From: Arthrobacter sp. B1805
Lineage (GTDB): Bacteria > Actinomycetota > Actinomycetes > Actinomycetales > Micrococcaceae
Assembly (NCBI RefSeq): GCF_002929745.1
Contig: NZ_PJIQ01000016.1
Span: forward strand, 1-64,000
Direction: 5' to 3'
Length of the DNA: 64,000 nucleotides
The notes beneath the pieces were generated by a model that was not told where the DNA came from, did not search any database, and was given only the letters and a program-made list of their open reading frames with translations. Shown piece by piece: positions 7,926 through 17,469 of the stretch. The position numbers and the translations under genes were made by a program. Every line of letters starts with the position of its first letter. Position 1 is the first letter of the stretch.

Positions 7926-9155
7926 TCAGTCCGGTAGCAGTCTTCGCACGACGGCGTCCGCGAGCAGTCGGCCCCTGAAGGTCAGGACCAGGCGACCTGC
8001 GAAGGCCGCTGCGGGCTCGACGAGCCCCTCGGCGATGAGCCCCGCGACGGCTCGCCTGCCCGCCGGTGTCAACCTGCCCGTGTCCAGCCCCTCACGCAGA
8101 CGCACGCGCAGCATGACGTCCTCGACGTATCGGTCCTCCTCCGACAGCACCTCGCGTCCAGCGGCCGGCGAGTGGCCCTGCTCCAGCGCCCCCGCGTACG
8201 GGCTCGGGTGCTTGACGTTCCACCAGCGGGTGCCGCCTACGTGCGAATGCGCACCGGGCCCGGCTCCCCACCAGTCGCCACCGCGCCAGTACGCCAGGTT
8301 GTGCCGGCACGCGTCGGCGGGCGTCCGCGCCCAGTTGCTCACCTCGTACCACTGCAGCCCACCGACCGTCAGCATCTCCTCCGCGAGGGCGTACTTGTCG
8401 GCGTGGTCGTCGTCGTCGATGGGCGGTACCTGACCACGCCGGATGCGCGTCGCGAGCTTCGTGCCCTCCTCGATGATCAGGGCGTAGGCGGAGATGTGGT
8501 CCGGGTCGTAGGAGAGCGCGGTGGCCAGCGACACGCGCCAGTCCTCCAGCGACTCCCCCGGCGTGCCGTAGATCAGATCCAGGCTGACCTTCAGGCCCGC
8601 CTCGCGCGCCCAGCGGACGGCCTGCGGCACGCGCTCCGGCGAGTGGGTGCGGTCGAGGACTGCGAGGACGTGCGGCACGGCCGACTGCATGCCGAACGAC
8701 ACGCGCGTGAAGCCAGCGTCCTTCAGCACGCGCAGCGATTCCGGCGTCACCGAATCCGGGTTCGCCTCCGTCGTCACTTCGGCGTCCGGGGTAAGACCCC
8801 ATTGTTCGGCAGCTGCACGAAGGATCTGCGCGAGGTCCTCCGCCGGCAGCAGGGTGGGAGTACCGCCTCCGAAGAACACAGTGGACAAAGGCCTCGCAGG
8901 CACTCCCGAGGCGTTCAGCGCCCGGGCGCCGAGTGCGAGTTCCGACAGCACGGAGCCGGCATACGCGTCCTGCGACGCTCCCCCTCCGAGTTCGGTGGCG
9001 GTATAGGTGTTGAAGTCGCAATAGCCGCACCTGACGGAACAGAACGGGATGTGGACGTACAGGCCGAAATCGCGCTCCGTCGCTCCTTCGGCTGCCGCGG
9101 AAGGCAGCACACCGTCCTCGGGCGCTGGGAGGCCGAGCGGGAGCGCGCTAGGCAT
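7926..9155 (-). CDS. hemW: Radical SAM protein HemW (heme chaperone, coproporphyrinogen oxidase-like)
   Basis: The 409-residue protein has the radical-SAM cluster motif CSVRCGYC (Cys39, Cys43, Cys46) preceded by YVHIPFC. It also has the GGGTP motif and the HNLAYW signature that marks HemW and separates it from true HemN. HemW is reported to bind heme and hand it to respiratory targets, so older oxygen-independent coproporphyrinogen oxidase annotations are probably wrong. The ATG is preceded by GGGGGAG. It is 30 bases downstream of lepA and likely cotranscribed; lepA-hemW pairing is common in Gram-positive bacteria. Confidence 0.94.
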   Translation of the reverse strand: MPSALPLGLPAPEDGVLPSAAAEGATERDFGLYVHIPFCSVRCGYCDFNTYTATELGGGASQDAYAGSVLSELALGARALNASGVPARPLSTVFFGGGTPTLLPAEDLAQILRAAAEQWGLTPDAEVTTEANPDSVTPESLRVLKDAGFTRVSFGMQSAVPHVLAVLDRTHSPERVPQAVRWAREAGLKVSLDLIYGTPGESLEDWRVSLATALSYDPDHISAYALIIEEGTKLATRIRRGQVPPIDDDDHADKYALAEEMLTVGGLQWYEVSNWARTPADACRHNLAYWRGGDWWGAGPGAHSHVGGTRWWNVKHPSPYAGALEQGHSPAAGREVLSEEDRYVEDVMLRVRLREGLDTGRLTPAGRRAVAGLIAEGLVEPAAAFAGRLVLTFRGRLLADAVVRRLLPD

Positions 9156-9185
9156 GCGGGCGCTCCCCCACGGTCGAAAGCAGTG

Positions 9186-11039
9186 TCACTTCTTGGCTTT
9201 GTCCTTCGACTCGTCCGATGACAGCGCGGCGATGAAGGCCTCCTGGGGTACCTCGACCCGCCCGACCATCTTCATGCGCTTCTTGCCTTCCTTCTGCTTC
9301 TCGAGCAGTTTCCGCTTACGGGTGATGTCGCCGCCGTAGCACTTGGCGAGAACGTCCTTGCGGATGGCACGGATGCTTTCGCGGGCGATGATCCGTGCCC
9401 CGATGGCGGCCTGGATCGGGACCTCGAACTGCTGGCGCGGGATCAGCTCGCGCAGCTTCCCGGTCATCATGACTCCGTAGGCGTACGCCTTGTCGCGGTG
9501 CGTGATGGCGCTGAAGGCGTCGACCTGTTCACCCTGTAGCAGGATGTCCACCTTGACGAGGTCGGAGACCTGGTCGCCGTCGGCCTTCCAGTCGAGGGAG
9601 CCGTAACCCCTCGTCTTGGACTTCAGCAGGTCGAAGAAGTCGAAGACGATCTCGGCCAGTGGCAGCCTGTACCGGATCTCGACGCGGTCCTCGGACAGAT
9701 AGTCCATGCCGCCCAGTACGCCGCGGCGCTGCTGGCAGAGCTCCATGATGGCTCCTACGAACTCCGAGGGAGCGAGGATGGTGGCTGACACCATCGGCTC
9801 GCGGACTTCGGCGATCTTGCCCACCGGGTACTCGCTGGGATTCGTCACCTTCATGACGCGCTTGTCCTCGAGGGTCACCTCGTACTCGACGTTGGGTGCG
9901 GTCGAGATGAGGTCGAGGTTGTACTCACGTTCCAGCCGCTCGCGCGTGATCTCGAGGTGCAGCAGGCCGAGGAAGCCGACGCGGAAGCCGAAGCCCAGCG
10001 CCGCAGATGTCTCCGGCTCGTAGACCAGGGCGGCGTCGTTCAGGGTGAACTTCGCCAGCGCGTCGCGGAGCACCGGGTAGTCCGTGCCGTCGAGCGGATA
10101 GAGCCCGGAGAACACCATGGGCTTGGGGTCCTCGTAGCCGCCCAGCGATTCGGCAGCAGGCTTCTGGAGGTTGGTCACGGTGTCGCCGACCTTGGACTGG
10201 CGAACGTCCTTCACCCCCGTGATGAGGTACCCCACCTCGCCGACACCCAGCCCTTTCGAAGGCTTCGGCTCCGGCGAACTGACGCCGATCTCGAGCAGCT
10301 CATGGCTCGCCCTGGTGGACATCATCTGGATGCGCTCCCGCGGGCTGAGCTTTCCGTCGACCACGCGTACGTACGTCACGACGCCACGGTAGGTGTCGTA
10401 CACGGAGTCGAAGATCATGGCACGGGCAGGAGCATTCGGATCTCCGGTCGGAGCGGGGAGATCGCGCACGATCTTGTCCATGAGCGCTTCGACCCCCACG
10501 CCCGTCTTGCCGGACACCATGAGGACGTCCTCGGGCTCGCCGCCGATGAGGCTCGCCAGCTCCGCCGCGTACTTCTCGGGCTGAGCGGCAGGGAGGTCGA
10601 TTTTGTTCAGCACCGGGATGATCGTGAGATTGTTCTCCATCGCCAGGTAGAGGTTCGCCAGTGTCTGCGCCTCGATGCCCTGCGCCGCATCCACCAGCAG
10701 GATGGCGCCCTCGCATGCCGCGAGCGACCGCGAGACCTCGTACGTGAAGTCGACGTGGCCGGGGGTATCGATCATGTTCAGGGCATAGGCGGTGCCATCG
10801 ACCTCCCAGGGCAGGCGGACGGCCTGCGACTTGATGGTGATGCCGCGCTCACGCTCGATGTCCATGCGGTCGAGGTACTGCGCCTTCATGTCCCGCTGCT
10901 CAACGGCTCCGGTGAGCTGGAGCATGCGGTCGGCCAACGTGGATTTACCGTGATCGATGTGCGCGATGATGCAGAAGTTCCTGATGATCGCCGGATCGGT
11001 GGCGGCAGGCACCGGCGCGGTGCGGGCCATGGGTGACAC
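9186..11039 (-). CDS. lepA: Elongation factor 4 (LepA), ribosome back-translocase GTPase
   Basis: The 617-residue translational GTPase has G1 AHIDHGKST and G3 DTPGHVDF near the N-terminus and G4 NKIDLP. EF-G-like domains II, III and V follow, and then the LepA-specific C-terminal domain, with [21 protein letters not shown] near the end. LepA acts on the ribosome during stress and in 30S assembly. The start is GTG with AGGA six bases upstream; an in-frame ATG three codons later is the alternative. It is divergent from the PemK-like gene and followed by hemW. Confidence 0.97.
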   Translation of the reverse strand: MSPMARTAPVPAATDPAIIRNFCIIAHIDHGKSTLADRMLQLTGAVEQRDMKAQYLDRMDIERERGITIKSQAVRLPWEVDGTAYALNMIDTPGHVDFTYEVSRSLAACEGAILLVDAAQGIEAQTLANLYLAMENNLTIIPVLNKIDLPAAQPEKYAAELASLIGGEPEDVLMVSGKTGVGVEALMDKIVRDLPAPTGDPNAPARAMIFDSVYDTYRGVVTYVRVVDGKLSPRERIQMMSTRASHELLEIGVSSPEPKPSKGLGVGEVGYLITGVKDVRQSKVGDTVTNLQKPAAESLGGYEDPKPMVFSGLYPLDGTDYPVLRDALAKFTLNDAALVYEPETSAALGFGFRVGFLGLLHLEITRERLEREYNLDLISTAPNVEYEVTLEDKRVMKVTNPSEYPVGKIAEVREPMVSATILAPSEFVGAIMELCQQRRGVLGGMDYLSEDRVEIRYRLPLAEIVFDFFDLLKSKTRGYGSLDWKADGDQVSDLVKVDILLQGEQVDAFSAITHRDKAYAYGVMMTGKLRELIPRQQFEVPIQAAIGARIIARESIRAIRKDVLAKCYGGDITRKRKLLEKQKEGKKRMKMVGRVEVPQEAFIAALSSDESKDKAKK

Positions 11040-11225
11040 GTAGGTTCCTCACTTTTTCGGGACAGGGTCCGGCATGCAGGTACCGGCCGAGCCGTCCTGT
11101 GCGGGTAGGGCCTGCGCTGGGCGCCGGCCTTCCCACTAGTGTCCCACGGCGCCGCACGGCTCCGGCAATCGCGCCGACCCCTTCGGTGCAGGACCCGGAG
11201 ACGTGGTGGTCGCTAGGATCGCTGC

Positions 11226-11771
11226 ATGGCGATCACCCTCCGCTCCCTCCTGTCGCTTGCAGGTCGCATCGCAAGCGCTGTCAACAGCACCCCGGCCACG
11301 CGCGGCACCGCGGCTCCTCCGCGGGCCCGCGACCGGAGGCGGCACCGATCGAACGTTCCGGCGTCCCCCACGGCTCGACGAGCGGCCGATCGACGGGGTC
11401 AAGCCACGCTCAGCTATTCGCCATCCAGTGACGGCAAGCCGGATCCCGGGGAGATCGTATGGACCTGGGTGCCCTATGAGGACGACCCGGCGCAGGGCAA
11501 GGACCGCCCTGTGCTCCTGATCGGGCGCGAGGGGAGCGAACTCCTGGGATTGATGCTTACCAGCCGCGATCGGAACAACGCACGCGACCACGATGCGCGC
11601 TATGTGGATATCGGGACGGGCGGCTGGGACCGACAGGGACGCCCGAGCGAGGTCAAGGTGGACCGCCTCCTGCGCATCGATCCGGGCCAGGTGCGGCGGG
11701 AGGGCGCGGTCCTTCCTCGCCAGCGCTTCGAACAGGTGGTTGCTGCCGTCCCCGACGCCCTGCTGGGGTAG
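11226..11771 (+). CDS. PemK/MazF-family protein without a visible antitoxin
   Basis: The 181-residue protein has a Ser/Arg/Pro-rich, apparently disordered N-terminus (1-70). A PemK-like SH3-type barrel (about 75-178) follows, with [28 protein letters not shown] and [20 protein letters not shown], the strands that carry the family's RNA-binding surface. MazF/PemK toxins are mRNA interferases. No antitoxin gene lies upstream (186-base intergenic) or downstream (rpsT). The long N-terminal extension also differs from plasmid PemK toxins of about 110 residues. It could be a solitary chromosomal member with another role. AGGA precedes the ATG by six to eight bases. Confidence 0.83.
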   Translation: MAITLRSLLSLAGRIASAVNSTPATRGTAAPPRARDRRRHRSNVPASPTARRAADRRGQATLSYSPSSDGKPDPGEIVWTWVPYEDDPAQGKDRPVLLIGREGSELLGLMLTSRDRNNARDHDARYVDIGTGGWDRQGRPSEVKVDRLLRIDPGQVRREGAVLPRQRFEQVVAAVPDALLG

Positions 11772-12018
11772 CAACATTCCGGTCCTGCTCGGTGGCAACG
11801 CGGTGCACCTGGGGCATGACTCATCGGCTGTGGGGAGCGGCCACGCAGGCGCCGCTGCTCGGGCGTTACGCGTATTTCTGGTAACCTTTATAGCTGTGTG
11901 TCCGCGCAGGTCTCCGGGCACTTTGGCCAATCGTCACACGGTATCCCCACGCCGCTCAGTCATTGGTTGGCCGAAATACCCTCACGACCAGTCCGCAATA
12001 CAAAGAAAGTTCTCATAC

Positions 12019-12279
12019 GTGGCAAATATCAAGTCCCAGAAAAAGCGCATCCTCACCAACGAAAAGGCGAGGCAGCGCAACAACTCGGTCAAGTCCGAGC
12101 TGAAGACCGCCATCCGCGCCGTCACCACGGCCGTCGAAGGCGCTGACAAGGACGCTGCCGCAACGGCTCTGCAGGCAGCCAGCCGCAAGCTCGACAAGGC
12201 TGTCAGCAAGGGTGTGCTGCACAAGAACAACGCAGCGAACCGCAAGTCCGCCATCTCCAAGAAGGTCAACGCGCTCTAA
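12019..12279 (+). CDS. rpsT: 30S ribosomal protein S20
   Basis: The 86-residue basic protein begins [21 protein letters not shown] and ends [13 protein letters not shown], the standard S20 sequence, which is a three-helix bundle bound to the 5' domain and h44 of 16S rRNA. A longer open frame runs upstream, but the family length and homology put the start at GTG 12019, with AAAGAAAG about ten bases upstream. A strong hairpin terminator begins 14 bases after the stop. It is monocistronic and divergent from the lepA block. Confidence 0.97.
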   Translation: MANIKSQKKRILTNEKARQRNNSVKSELKTAIRAVTTAVEGADKDAAATALQAASRKLDKAVSKGVLHKNNAANRKSAISKKVNAL

Positions 12280-12292
12280 GCTGCGAATCCTT

Positions 12293-12335
12293 CGCTGGAG
12301 GGCCGGTTCCTTTCGGAGCCGGCCCTCCAGCGTTT
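12293..12335 (+). terminator. Rho-independent terminator of rpsT
   Basis: Bases 12293-12310 and 12315-12332 form an 18-bp stem with one G-U wobble around a TTTC loop. TTT follows. The stem begins 14 bases after the rpsT stop. Being nearly symmetric, it could also stop transcription leaving holA on the other strand, whose stop lies 149 bases away. Confidence 0.88.
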
Positions 12336-12420
12336 AACCGCCCTGCCCTGTCCGATACCTGCACTGAATCCTCTCGACGGGGATCGCGGTTGAGGCGGCC
12401 GGTACTTCCGGTTAGTCGAC

Positions 12421-12486
12421 CAGCCCTTCCCGGCAGTGCTCAGCCGTTCCGGGCAGCCGACCAGCCGTTCCGGGTAATACTCAGCC
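12421..12486. repeat. Short degenerate tandem repeat, period about 20-21 bp, at the holA 3' end
   Basis: The core CAGCC(C/G)TTCC(C/G)GG starts at 12421, 12441 and 12462, and a partial copy (CAGCC) starts at 12482 inside the holA stop region. The copies diverge after the core. The array occupies most of the space between the rpsT terminator and the holA stop. It resembles in size and core (TTCCGG) the arrays near 47864 and 59584. Confidence 0.6.
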
Positions 12487-13491
12487 ATCTCCGAGCGCGA
12501 TGACCGTCACGGCACGCTCGACGGCGTAGACGGGGTCGCGCGACTCGCCCTTCACCTGGGCATCCGCCTCCGCGAGTGCCCGTACACAGTGCGCGAGTGC
12601 TGCTGAACTGAAGCGCTGTGCCTCTTTTCGCGCCTGGTCGACCTGCCACGGAGCCATCCCAAGCTCTTTGGCCAGCTGGATCGACGACCCGCGAACGCCG
12701 TGCACCTTGGCGACGGCTCGTACCTTCATGGCGAGTGCGGCGACGATCGGAACCGGATCGGCGCCCGTCGCGAGCGCGTGGCGCAGCATCGACAGAGCTT
12801 GAGCCGTACGCCCGGCGAGAGCGGCATCCGCAACCTTGAAGCCGGTTGCTTCGACACGGCCTCCGTAGTACTTCTCCACCGTCTCGGCCGTGACGTCGCC
12901 CGCGGTGTCCGCCATCAGCTGCTGGCATGCGGCTGCGAGTTCGGGCAACTGCGAACCGACCGCGGCGACGAGCGCGCGTACGGCGTCAGGGTCGATGCGA
13001 CGGCGTGCCAGGCGGAACTCCGTGGCGACGAACTCCGCTTTCTCGCCATCCTTCTTCAGGGGCTGGCAATCGACGATCGTGGCCTGCGCGGCTTTGATGG
13101 CGTCCAGCAGCTTCTTGCCGCGGTTGCCTCCCGAGTGACGCAGCACCAGGACGACGTCGGGGGCAGGATCGGCCAGGTAGGCGAGGGTATCGACCAGAAA
13201 GGCATCGTTCATCTGAGCCAGCCCGGACACTTCGATCACCGTCCAGTCGCCGAAGAGTGACGGACTGGCATGCATCATGAGGGTTCCGCCCTCATAGGAC
13301 ACGGCGTCCAGCCTCACGAGCTCCGCTGCGGGCTGCGCGGTGCGCACCTGGTTGCGGATCGATTCCGCCGCTTTCGATGCCACGTAGTCCTCGGGTCCGG
13401 AGAGCAGCACCACGCCGGCGGGCCGTACGTCACGCCATGTCGCCTGCTGGCTCGAGCCGCTGGTGCGACCGGCGGGTGATCTTGTTGCCAC
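12481..13491 (-). CDS. holA: DNA polymerase III subunit delta
   Basis: Delta opens the beta sliding clamp within the clamp-loader complex. The 336-residue protein fits the HolA pattern: VVLLSGPEDYVASKAAESIR at the N-terminus, then DWTVIEVSGL, VVLVLRHSGGNRGKKLLDAI, VDCQPLKK and a C-terminal collar domain with LAKELGMAPWQVDQARKEAQRFS. It lacks a Walker A, as expected for delta. The start is GTG. It lies 87 bases after comEC; comEA-comEC-holA is a widely conserved order, so all three are probably one transcript. Confidence 0.95.
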   Translation of the reverse strand: MATRSPAGRTSGSSQQATWRDVRPAGVVLLSGPEDYVASKAAESIRNQVRTAQPAAELVRLDAVSYEGGTLMMHASPSLFGDWTVIEVSGLAQMNDAFLVDTLAYLADPAPDVVLVLRHSGGNRGKKLLDAIKAAQATIVDCQPLKKDGEKAEFVATEFRLARRRIDPDAVRALVAAVGSQLPELAAACQQLMADTAGDVTAETVEKYYGGRVEATGFKVADAALAGRTAQALSMLRHALATGADPVPIVAALAMKVRAVAKVHGVRGSSIQLAKELGMAPWQVDQARKEAQRFSSAALAHCVRALAEADAQVKGESRDPVYAVERAVTVIALGDG

Positions 13492-13578
13492 GTGGCGTCG
13501 TTCCTTCCGTCAGATCCATTCCTACTGTTTCACGGTGGGACCGCACCGCAAAGCTGCGCGGCCGTCGCGAGATTGTTC

Positions 13579-16317
13579 TCAGCGCAGTTCGCGAACCTCC
13601 ATCGTGCTGCCGACGACCTCTACGGTGAATGAGCCGAGCTCGTCCGTCCGGGCTGTTGCGATTCCGGATCGTGCGAGTGTCTCGAGGATCGCAGGGTGCG
13701 GATGGCCGTAGTCGTTGTCCTCACCGACCGAGATGAGCGCGAGGCCGGGGTCCACGGCCTCGATCAGCGAGCTGCCCCCATTTCTGGCGCCGTGATGGGC
13801 CACCTTGAGTATGTCGACTCCCCTGTCGCTGAGACCCGCCGCGGAGGACAGGAGGACGTCGGCGGCGTCCTCCTCGAGATCCCCCGTCAGCAGGAGTGTG
13901 ACAGGGCGGTCCGGGGTCGGCACCACGACCTCGAGCACCGCGCTGGCGTTGTTCTCCTCGGACGTGACTGCGCCCGGACGGGGCCACAGCAGCTCGACAG
14001 TGATCGGTGGGAGATCGATCACTGTGGTGCTGCTCAGCTTCTCTGCCTCCACTCCTGCGCTAGCAGCTGCAGCGGTCACCTCCGACGGCAGCCTTTCCTC
14101 GCCGGAGGAGTAGTAGATGGCAGACACCGCACGATCACGTATGGCGCCTCCGACGCCGCCGTAATGATCGTCGTGCAGGTGCGTGATGACCAGCGCATCG
14201 ATCACCTCGACCTGCAGCCTGTCCAGGCATCGGTCCATCGCTCCGGGCTCCGGTCCCGTATCGACGACCATCGCGTGGCCGGGCGTCGTCCTGACCACGA
14301 TCCCGTCCCCCTGGCCGACGTCGCACAGTGCCATCACCCAGTCGCCTCGCGCGGGCGGATCGATGCGTCCGAGCAGAAGGAGTCCGGCCGGAATACAGGC
14401 GACGAGGAGAAGCGAGACGGCGAACAGCATCCCACGACCCCGGCGGGCAGGCTCGGGCACACGGTTGTACCCGGCGGGATGGACGTGCGGTTCCGACCGG
14501 CCGGTGCGCGCCGGTGGACGAACCGTCCGTCCTGGCCCGCCCGAGACGCGGAGAGCGCCTCCTGACGCGGCCCCGTGGCCGGGTAACGAGGCCCGCCCGG
14601 CGAGGGGTGCGGGTCCGGAGATGGCTTGCCCGCGTCGCCGGTGTCGATGCTGCCGCAGGAACGCACCCGGTGCGCCGACGACCCGGAGGCGCTGGGTCAG
14701 CGGGACCTTCGCGCGTCCGGCGACCGCTGAGTGCTGGGCGAGGAGCAGCAGCAGCGCCAGAGACGCCAGTGATACCAGTGCTGCGACGATGACCCCCGGT
14801 GGTCCCGCGATCCAGGGCACGGTGGCGCCAGGTGCGGCTGCGAGGGTTTCAGCGACGCCGGCCACCCAACGGGTGCCCCACTGAGCGGCGCTGATGAGGG
14901 GTGGAGCCAGTACGGGAGCTGCCACCAGCGCGAGGACAGCCACCATTCCCAGCAGGGTTATGGCAGGTACGACGGGCGACGCGAGGACATTGGCGGGCAG
15001 GGAGTATGCGGGTAGCGCGGGCTGGATGAGGACGATGATCGGCGTGCAGAAGAGTTGCGCAGTCAGCGGTATTGCGAGTATCTGGGCAATGCTCCGCGGC
15101 AACGCCGATCCGAGTGCAGCCGCCACCGTCGGTCCCGCGGTGACGAGACCCAGGGTCGCGGCGACCGACAGCATGAATGCGAAGGAAATCGAGAGCCATG
15201 GATCCACCGCGAGCAGGACGATGATCGAGAGCAGCAGCAGGGTCAGTGACACCTTGCCCCGACCGGACAGCACAGCCGCTACCCCGATCGTGCCCATCAC
15301 CGCTGCGCGGAGGACGCTGGGCTCAGGCCGAACCAGCATCACGAACCCTGCAAGGGCGACGACCGCACCCGTGCAGGCTGGAATCCGTGGCACGCGGACG
15401 GCGCGCAGTCCGAGGAACGCAAAGGCTACGACGTAGGAGCAGTTGGCTCCGCTGACGGCCGTCAGGTGGGTCAGGCCGGTGGTCTGCATGGCTTGCTCCA
15501 GTTCGCTGTCCAGGCCTATCCGGTCGCCCAGCGCCATGCCGGGGAGCAGACCGCCGTCCCGACTGTCCTGGACGGCCTGATGTCGAAAACGGTCCCGCAG
15601 GTCACCGGTGTATCCGAGCCAGCCTCCTGCGGCTGCGATCGTCGGACGACTGGAGGGAAGGAGCACGGCAGCGGCCTTGCCGACCCGGTCCGGGGCCTTG
15701 ACGGTGCCTATGACGCGCACGGTGTCTCCTGTCCCCACGCCGGCCCAGTCCGAAGAGGCTATGACGACGACCGGCGTCCTTGCAGCGAAGCTGTCGCCGT
15801 GCAGCACCCCTCCTATGACATCGCCGTCGACGAGATAACGGTCCCGGCCATCGAATGCTCCCGGTTCCAACAAGGACGGCTCGCCCGTGACACTGAGGAC
15901 GGCGGTGAAAGAGGTGCCACTCCGGACGGCTTGATCCAGCGGTCCGGCTTCAGACCGTGCGAGGCTCCCGCCGGCGGAGAGCAGGACCAGGGTCACGGCC
16001 GCTACCGGTGCCAGGGCGAGGGCCGCCAACGGCACCCTCGGGCGCCCTGCCGCGGAAGGGATGGACACCAGACACGAGAGCACCAGACCAGCAGCGACAG
16101 CAAGAAGACCTGCGGCAGACACGGCTGTCGCCTCCACGTGAACGGCGATGGCGGCTGCTGTCCATGCTGCTGCCGCGGACGGGAGCAGTCGTAGGTCCCC
16201 CTTCCATCGAGCAGGAGGTGGCTGACAACCCTGCTTCCGGCGCGCATCGGCGCTCTCGTTCCGCCGCCGGTGCTGCGCGGCGAACAATGAGAACGACCCC
16301 GCGCTGATCCTGCTCAC
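13579..16317 (-). CDS. comEC: DNA internalization channel ComEC/Rec2
   Basis: ComEC forms the membrane channel through which one strand of transforming DNA enters the cell. The 912-residue protein has an N-terminal group of helices with a DUF4131/OB-like segment. The Competence domain (about 250-520) includes GMALGDRIGLDSELEQAM and GLTHLTAVSGANCSYVVAF. The C-terminal metallo-beta-lactamase-like domain has the HxHxDDH motif in ITHLHDDHYGG, a putative nuclease. A Pro/Arg-rich linker of about 80 residues sits between channel and nuclease domains. It overlaps the comEA stop by four bases (ATGA). Confidence 0.94.
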   Translation of the reverse strand: MSRISAGSFSLFAAQHRRRNESADARRKQGCQPPPARWKGDLRLLPSAAAAWTAAAIAVHVEATAVSAAGLLAVAAGLVLSCLVSIPSAAGRPRVPLAALALAPVAAVTLVLLSAGGSLARSEAGPLDQAVRSGTSFTAVLSVTGEPSLLEPGAFDGRDRYLVDGDVIGGVLHGDSFAARTPVVVIASSDWAGVGTGDTVRVIGTVKAPDRVGKAAAVLLPSSRPTIAAAGGWLGYTGDLRDRFRHQAVQDSRDGGLLPGMALGDRIGLDSELEQAMQTTGLTHLTAVSGANCSYVVAFAFLGLRAVRVPRIPACTGAVVALAGFVMLVRPEPSVLRAAVMGTIGVAAVLSGRGKVSLTLLLLSIIVLLAVDPWLSISFAFMLSVAATLGLVTAGPTVAAALGSALPRSIAQILAIPLTAQLFCTPIIVLIQPALPAYSLPANVLASPVVPAITLLGMVAVLALVAAPVLAPPLISAAQWGTRWVAGVAETLAAAPGATVPWIAGPPGVIVAALVSLASLALLLLLAQHSAVAGRAKVPLTQRLRVVGAPGAFLRQHRHRRRGQAISGPAPLAGRASLPGHGAASGGALRVSGGPGRTVRPPARTGRSEPHVHPAGYNRVPEPARRGRGMLFAVSLLLVACIPAGLLLLGRIDPPARGDWVMALCDVGQGDGIVVRTTPGHAMVVDTGPEPGAMDRCLDRLQVEVIDALVITHLHDDHYGGVGGAIRDRAVSAIYYSSGEERLPSEVTAAAASAGVEAEKLSSTTVIDLPPITVELLWPRPGAVTSEENNASAVLEVVVPTPDRPVTLLLTGDLEEDAADVLLSSAAGLSDRGVDILKVAHHGARNGGSSLIEAVDPGLALISVGEDNDYGHPHPAILETLARSGIATARTDELGSFTVEVVGSTMEVRELR

Positions 16318-17366
16318 CCCGCCACGATGAGCGGAAGTATCCCGTCCAACAGGGCAGGACCGATCCCCGGAACCGCGTCGATGTCGGCTGCCTGCACAAA
16401 CGGTCCGTGCTCATCCCGCCAGTCAATGATGCGCTGCCCGAGAACGGGTCCGACTCGGGGCAGTGATTCGATTTCGGCCAGTGACGCGGAGTTGATGTCG
16501 ATTGCTCCCCCTGGACGCGAGGTCGCTCCGCTCACCGCGGCGGCCCCGTCCGGTTCGGCCGACCGCCCGCCTGATGGCGATGCCGGTGCTTCCTGCGAGG
16601 GACCACCCGCTCGCGGCTCCTCCCCCACGGCGAGGAGATGAACATGCTGCCCGTCCGCAGGGATTCCGGCGAGATTGATGCCTTCGAGATCCGCCTCCGG
16701 CAGGGCTCCGCCGGCCCTGTCGATAACCTCGAACAACCGTGTGCCCGCTGCGACGGTGACGACGCCCGGTGTGGCTACGGCCCCCGTGACATAGACGACG
16801 ACAATCGCGGACGACGAGCTACTCGCCGTGGCGCCCGGCCGCATTCCGGAGGACGGTTCTGGAGGCATTCCTGAAGCTGTCGCTGTCGCGTCGGAACCAG
16901 CCGCGGAAGCCACGGAGGATGAATCGGACTCGCCCGAAGGCTCGGCATCGAGCTGCACCGACACGGCGGCGGCCGAGGGCTCGGAGCTGCGGACGAGGAA
17001 CATCGCCGCCCCTATCGCCAGGGCGACCCCGAGGAATACAAGGGCAGCCGAGCGTGCGACGCGCCATCGCACACCGGGACGTGCGGGCCATTCCTCGCCC
17101 TCGACATGCCCCGCCGTGGGTTCAGGAGTGACTACCTCGTGCTGCGGCAGCGGGGGCTCCTCCTGCACGTCCACGTGCCGGACGCCAGGAGCGTGCTCCT
17201 GGCGCGTCCAGCCGTCGGCAGTTACTCCCAGCGGTCGCCGCAGCGACCCGGACTCCCGCGGCGACAGCGACTCGGACGTCCGTGGTGTCGGTGACCCCGA
17301 CGCCTCTGCTGCCAGCGACAATCGCGCCCCGGCATCTCCGGCGACAGGCCAACGGTGCTTTCCCAT
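16314..17366 (-). CDS. comEA: Competence protein ComEA, membrane-anchored DNA receptor
   Basis: ComEA binds double-stranded DNA outside the membrane and feeds ComEC. The 350-residue protein has a long hydrophilic cytoplasmic N-terminus (1-104), one membrane helix (about 105-125) and a Ser/Ala-rich linker. A SLBB domain (about 185-250, with VVVYVTGAVATPGVVTVAAG) follows, and then a C-terminal tandem helix-hairpin-helix (about 288-350: DINSASLAEIESLPRVGPVLG and FVQAADIDAVPGIGPALLDGI). The N-terminal extension is longer than in Bacillus ComEA (about 205 residues) but normal for actinobacteria. The comEC start overlaps its stop. Confidence 0.94.
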   Translation of the reverse strand: MGKHRWPVAGDAGARLSLAAEASGSPTPRTSESLSPRESGSLRRPLGVTADGWTRQEHAPGVRHVDVQEEPPLPQHEVVTPEPTAGHVEGEEWPARPGVRWRVARSAALVFLGVALAIGAAMFLVRSSEPSAAAVSVQLDAEPSGESDSSSVASAAGSDATATASGMPPEPSSGMRPGATASSSSSAIVVVYVTGAVATPGVVTVAAGTRLFEVIDRAGGALPEADLEGINLAGIPADGQHVHLLAVGEEPRAGGPSQEAPASPSGGRSAEPDGAAAVSGATSRPGGAIDINSASLAEIESLPRVGPVLGQRIIDWRDEHGPFVQAADIDAVPGIGPALLDGILPLIVAG

Positions 17367-17469
17367 ACCCAGACGCTAGGAGCACGGGATCCGGCACCGA
17401 CGGCATGCCCCTGCTATGTGGACATCTGCCCAGCCCTCTACCTCGAGGCGCTCCCGGCTCGGGTGAGGA

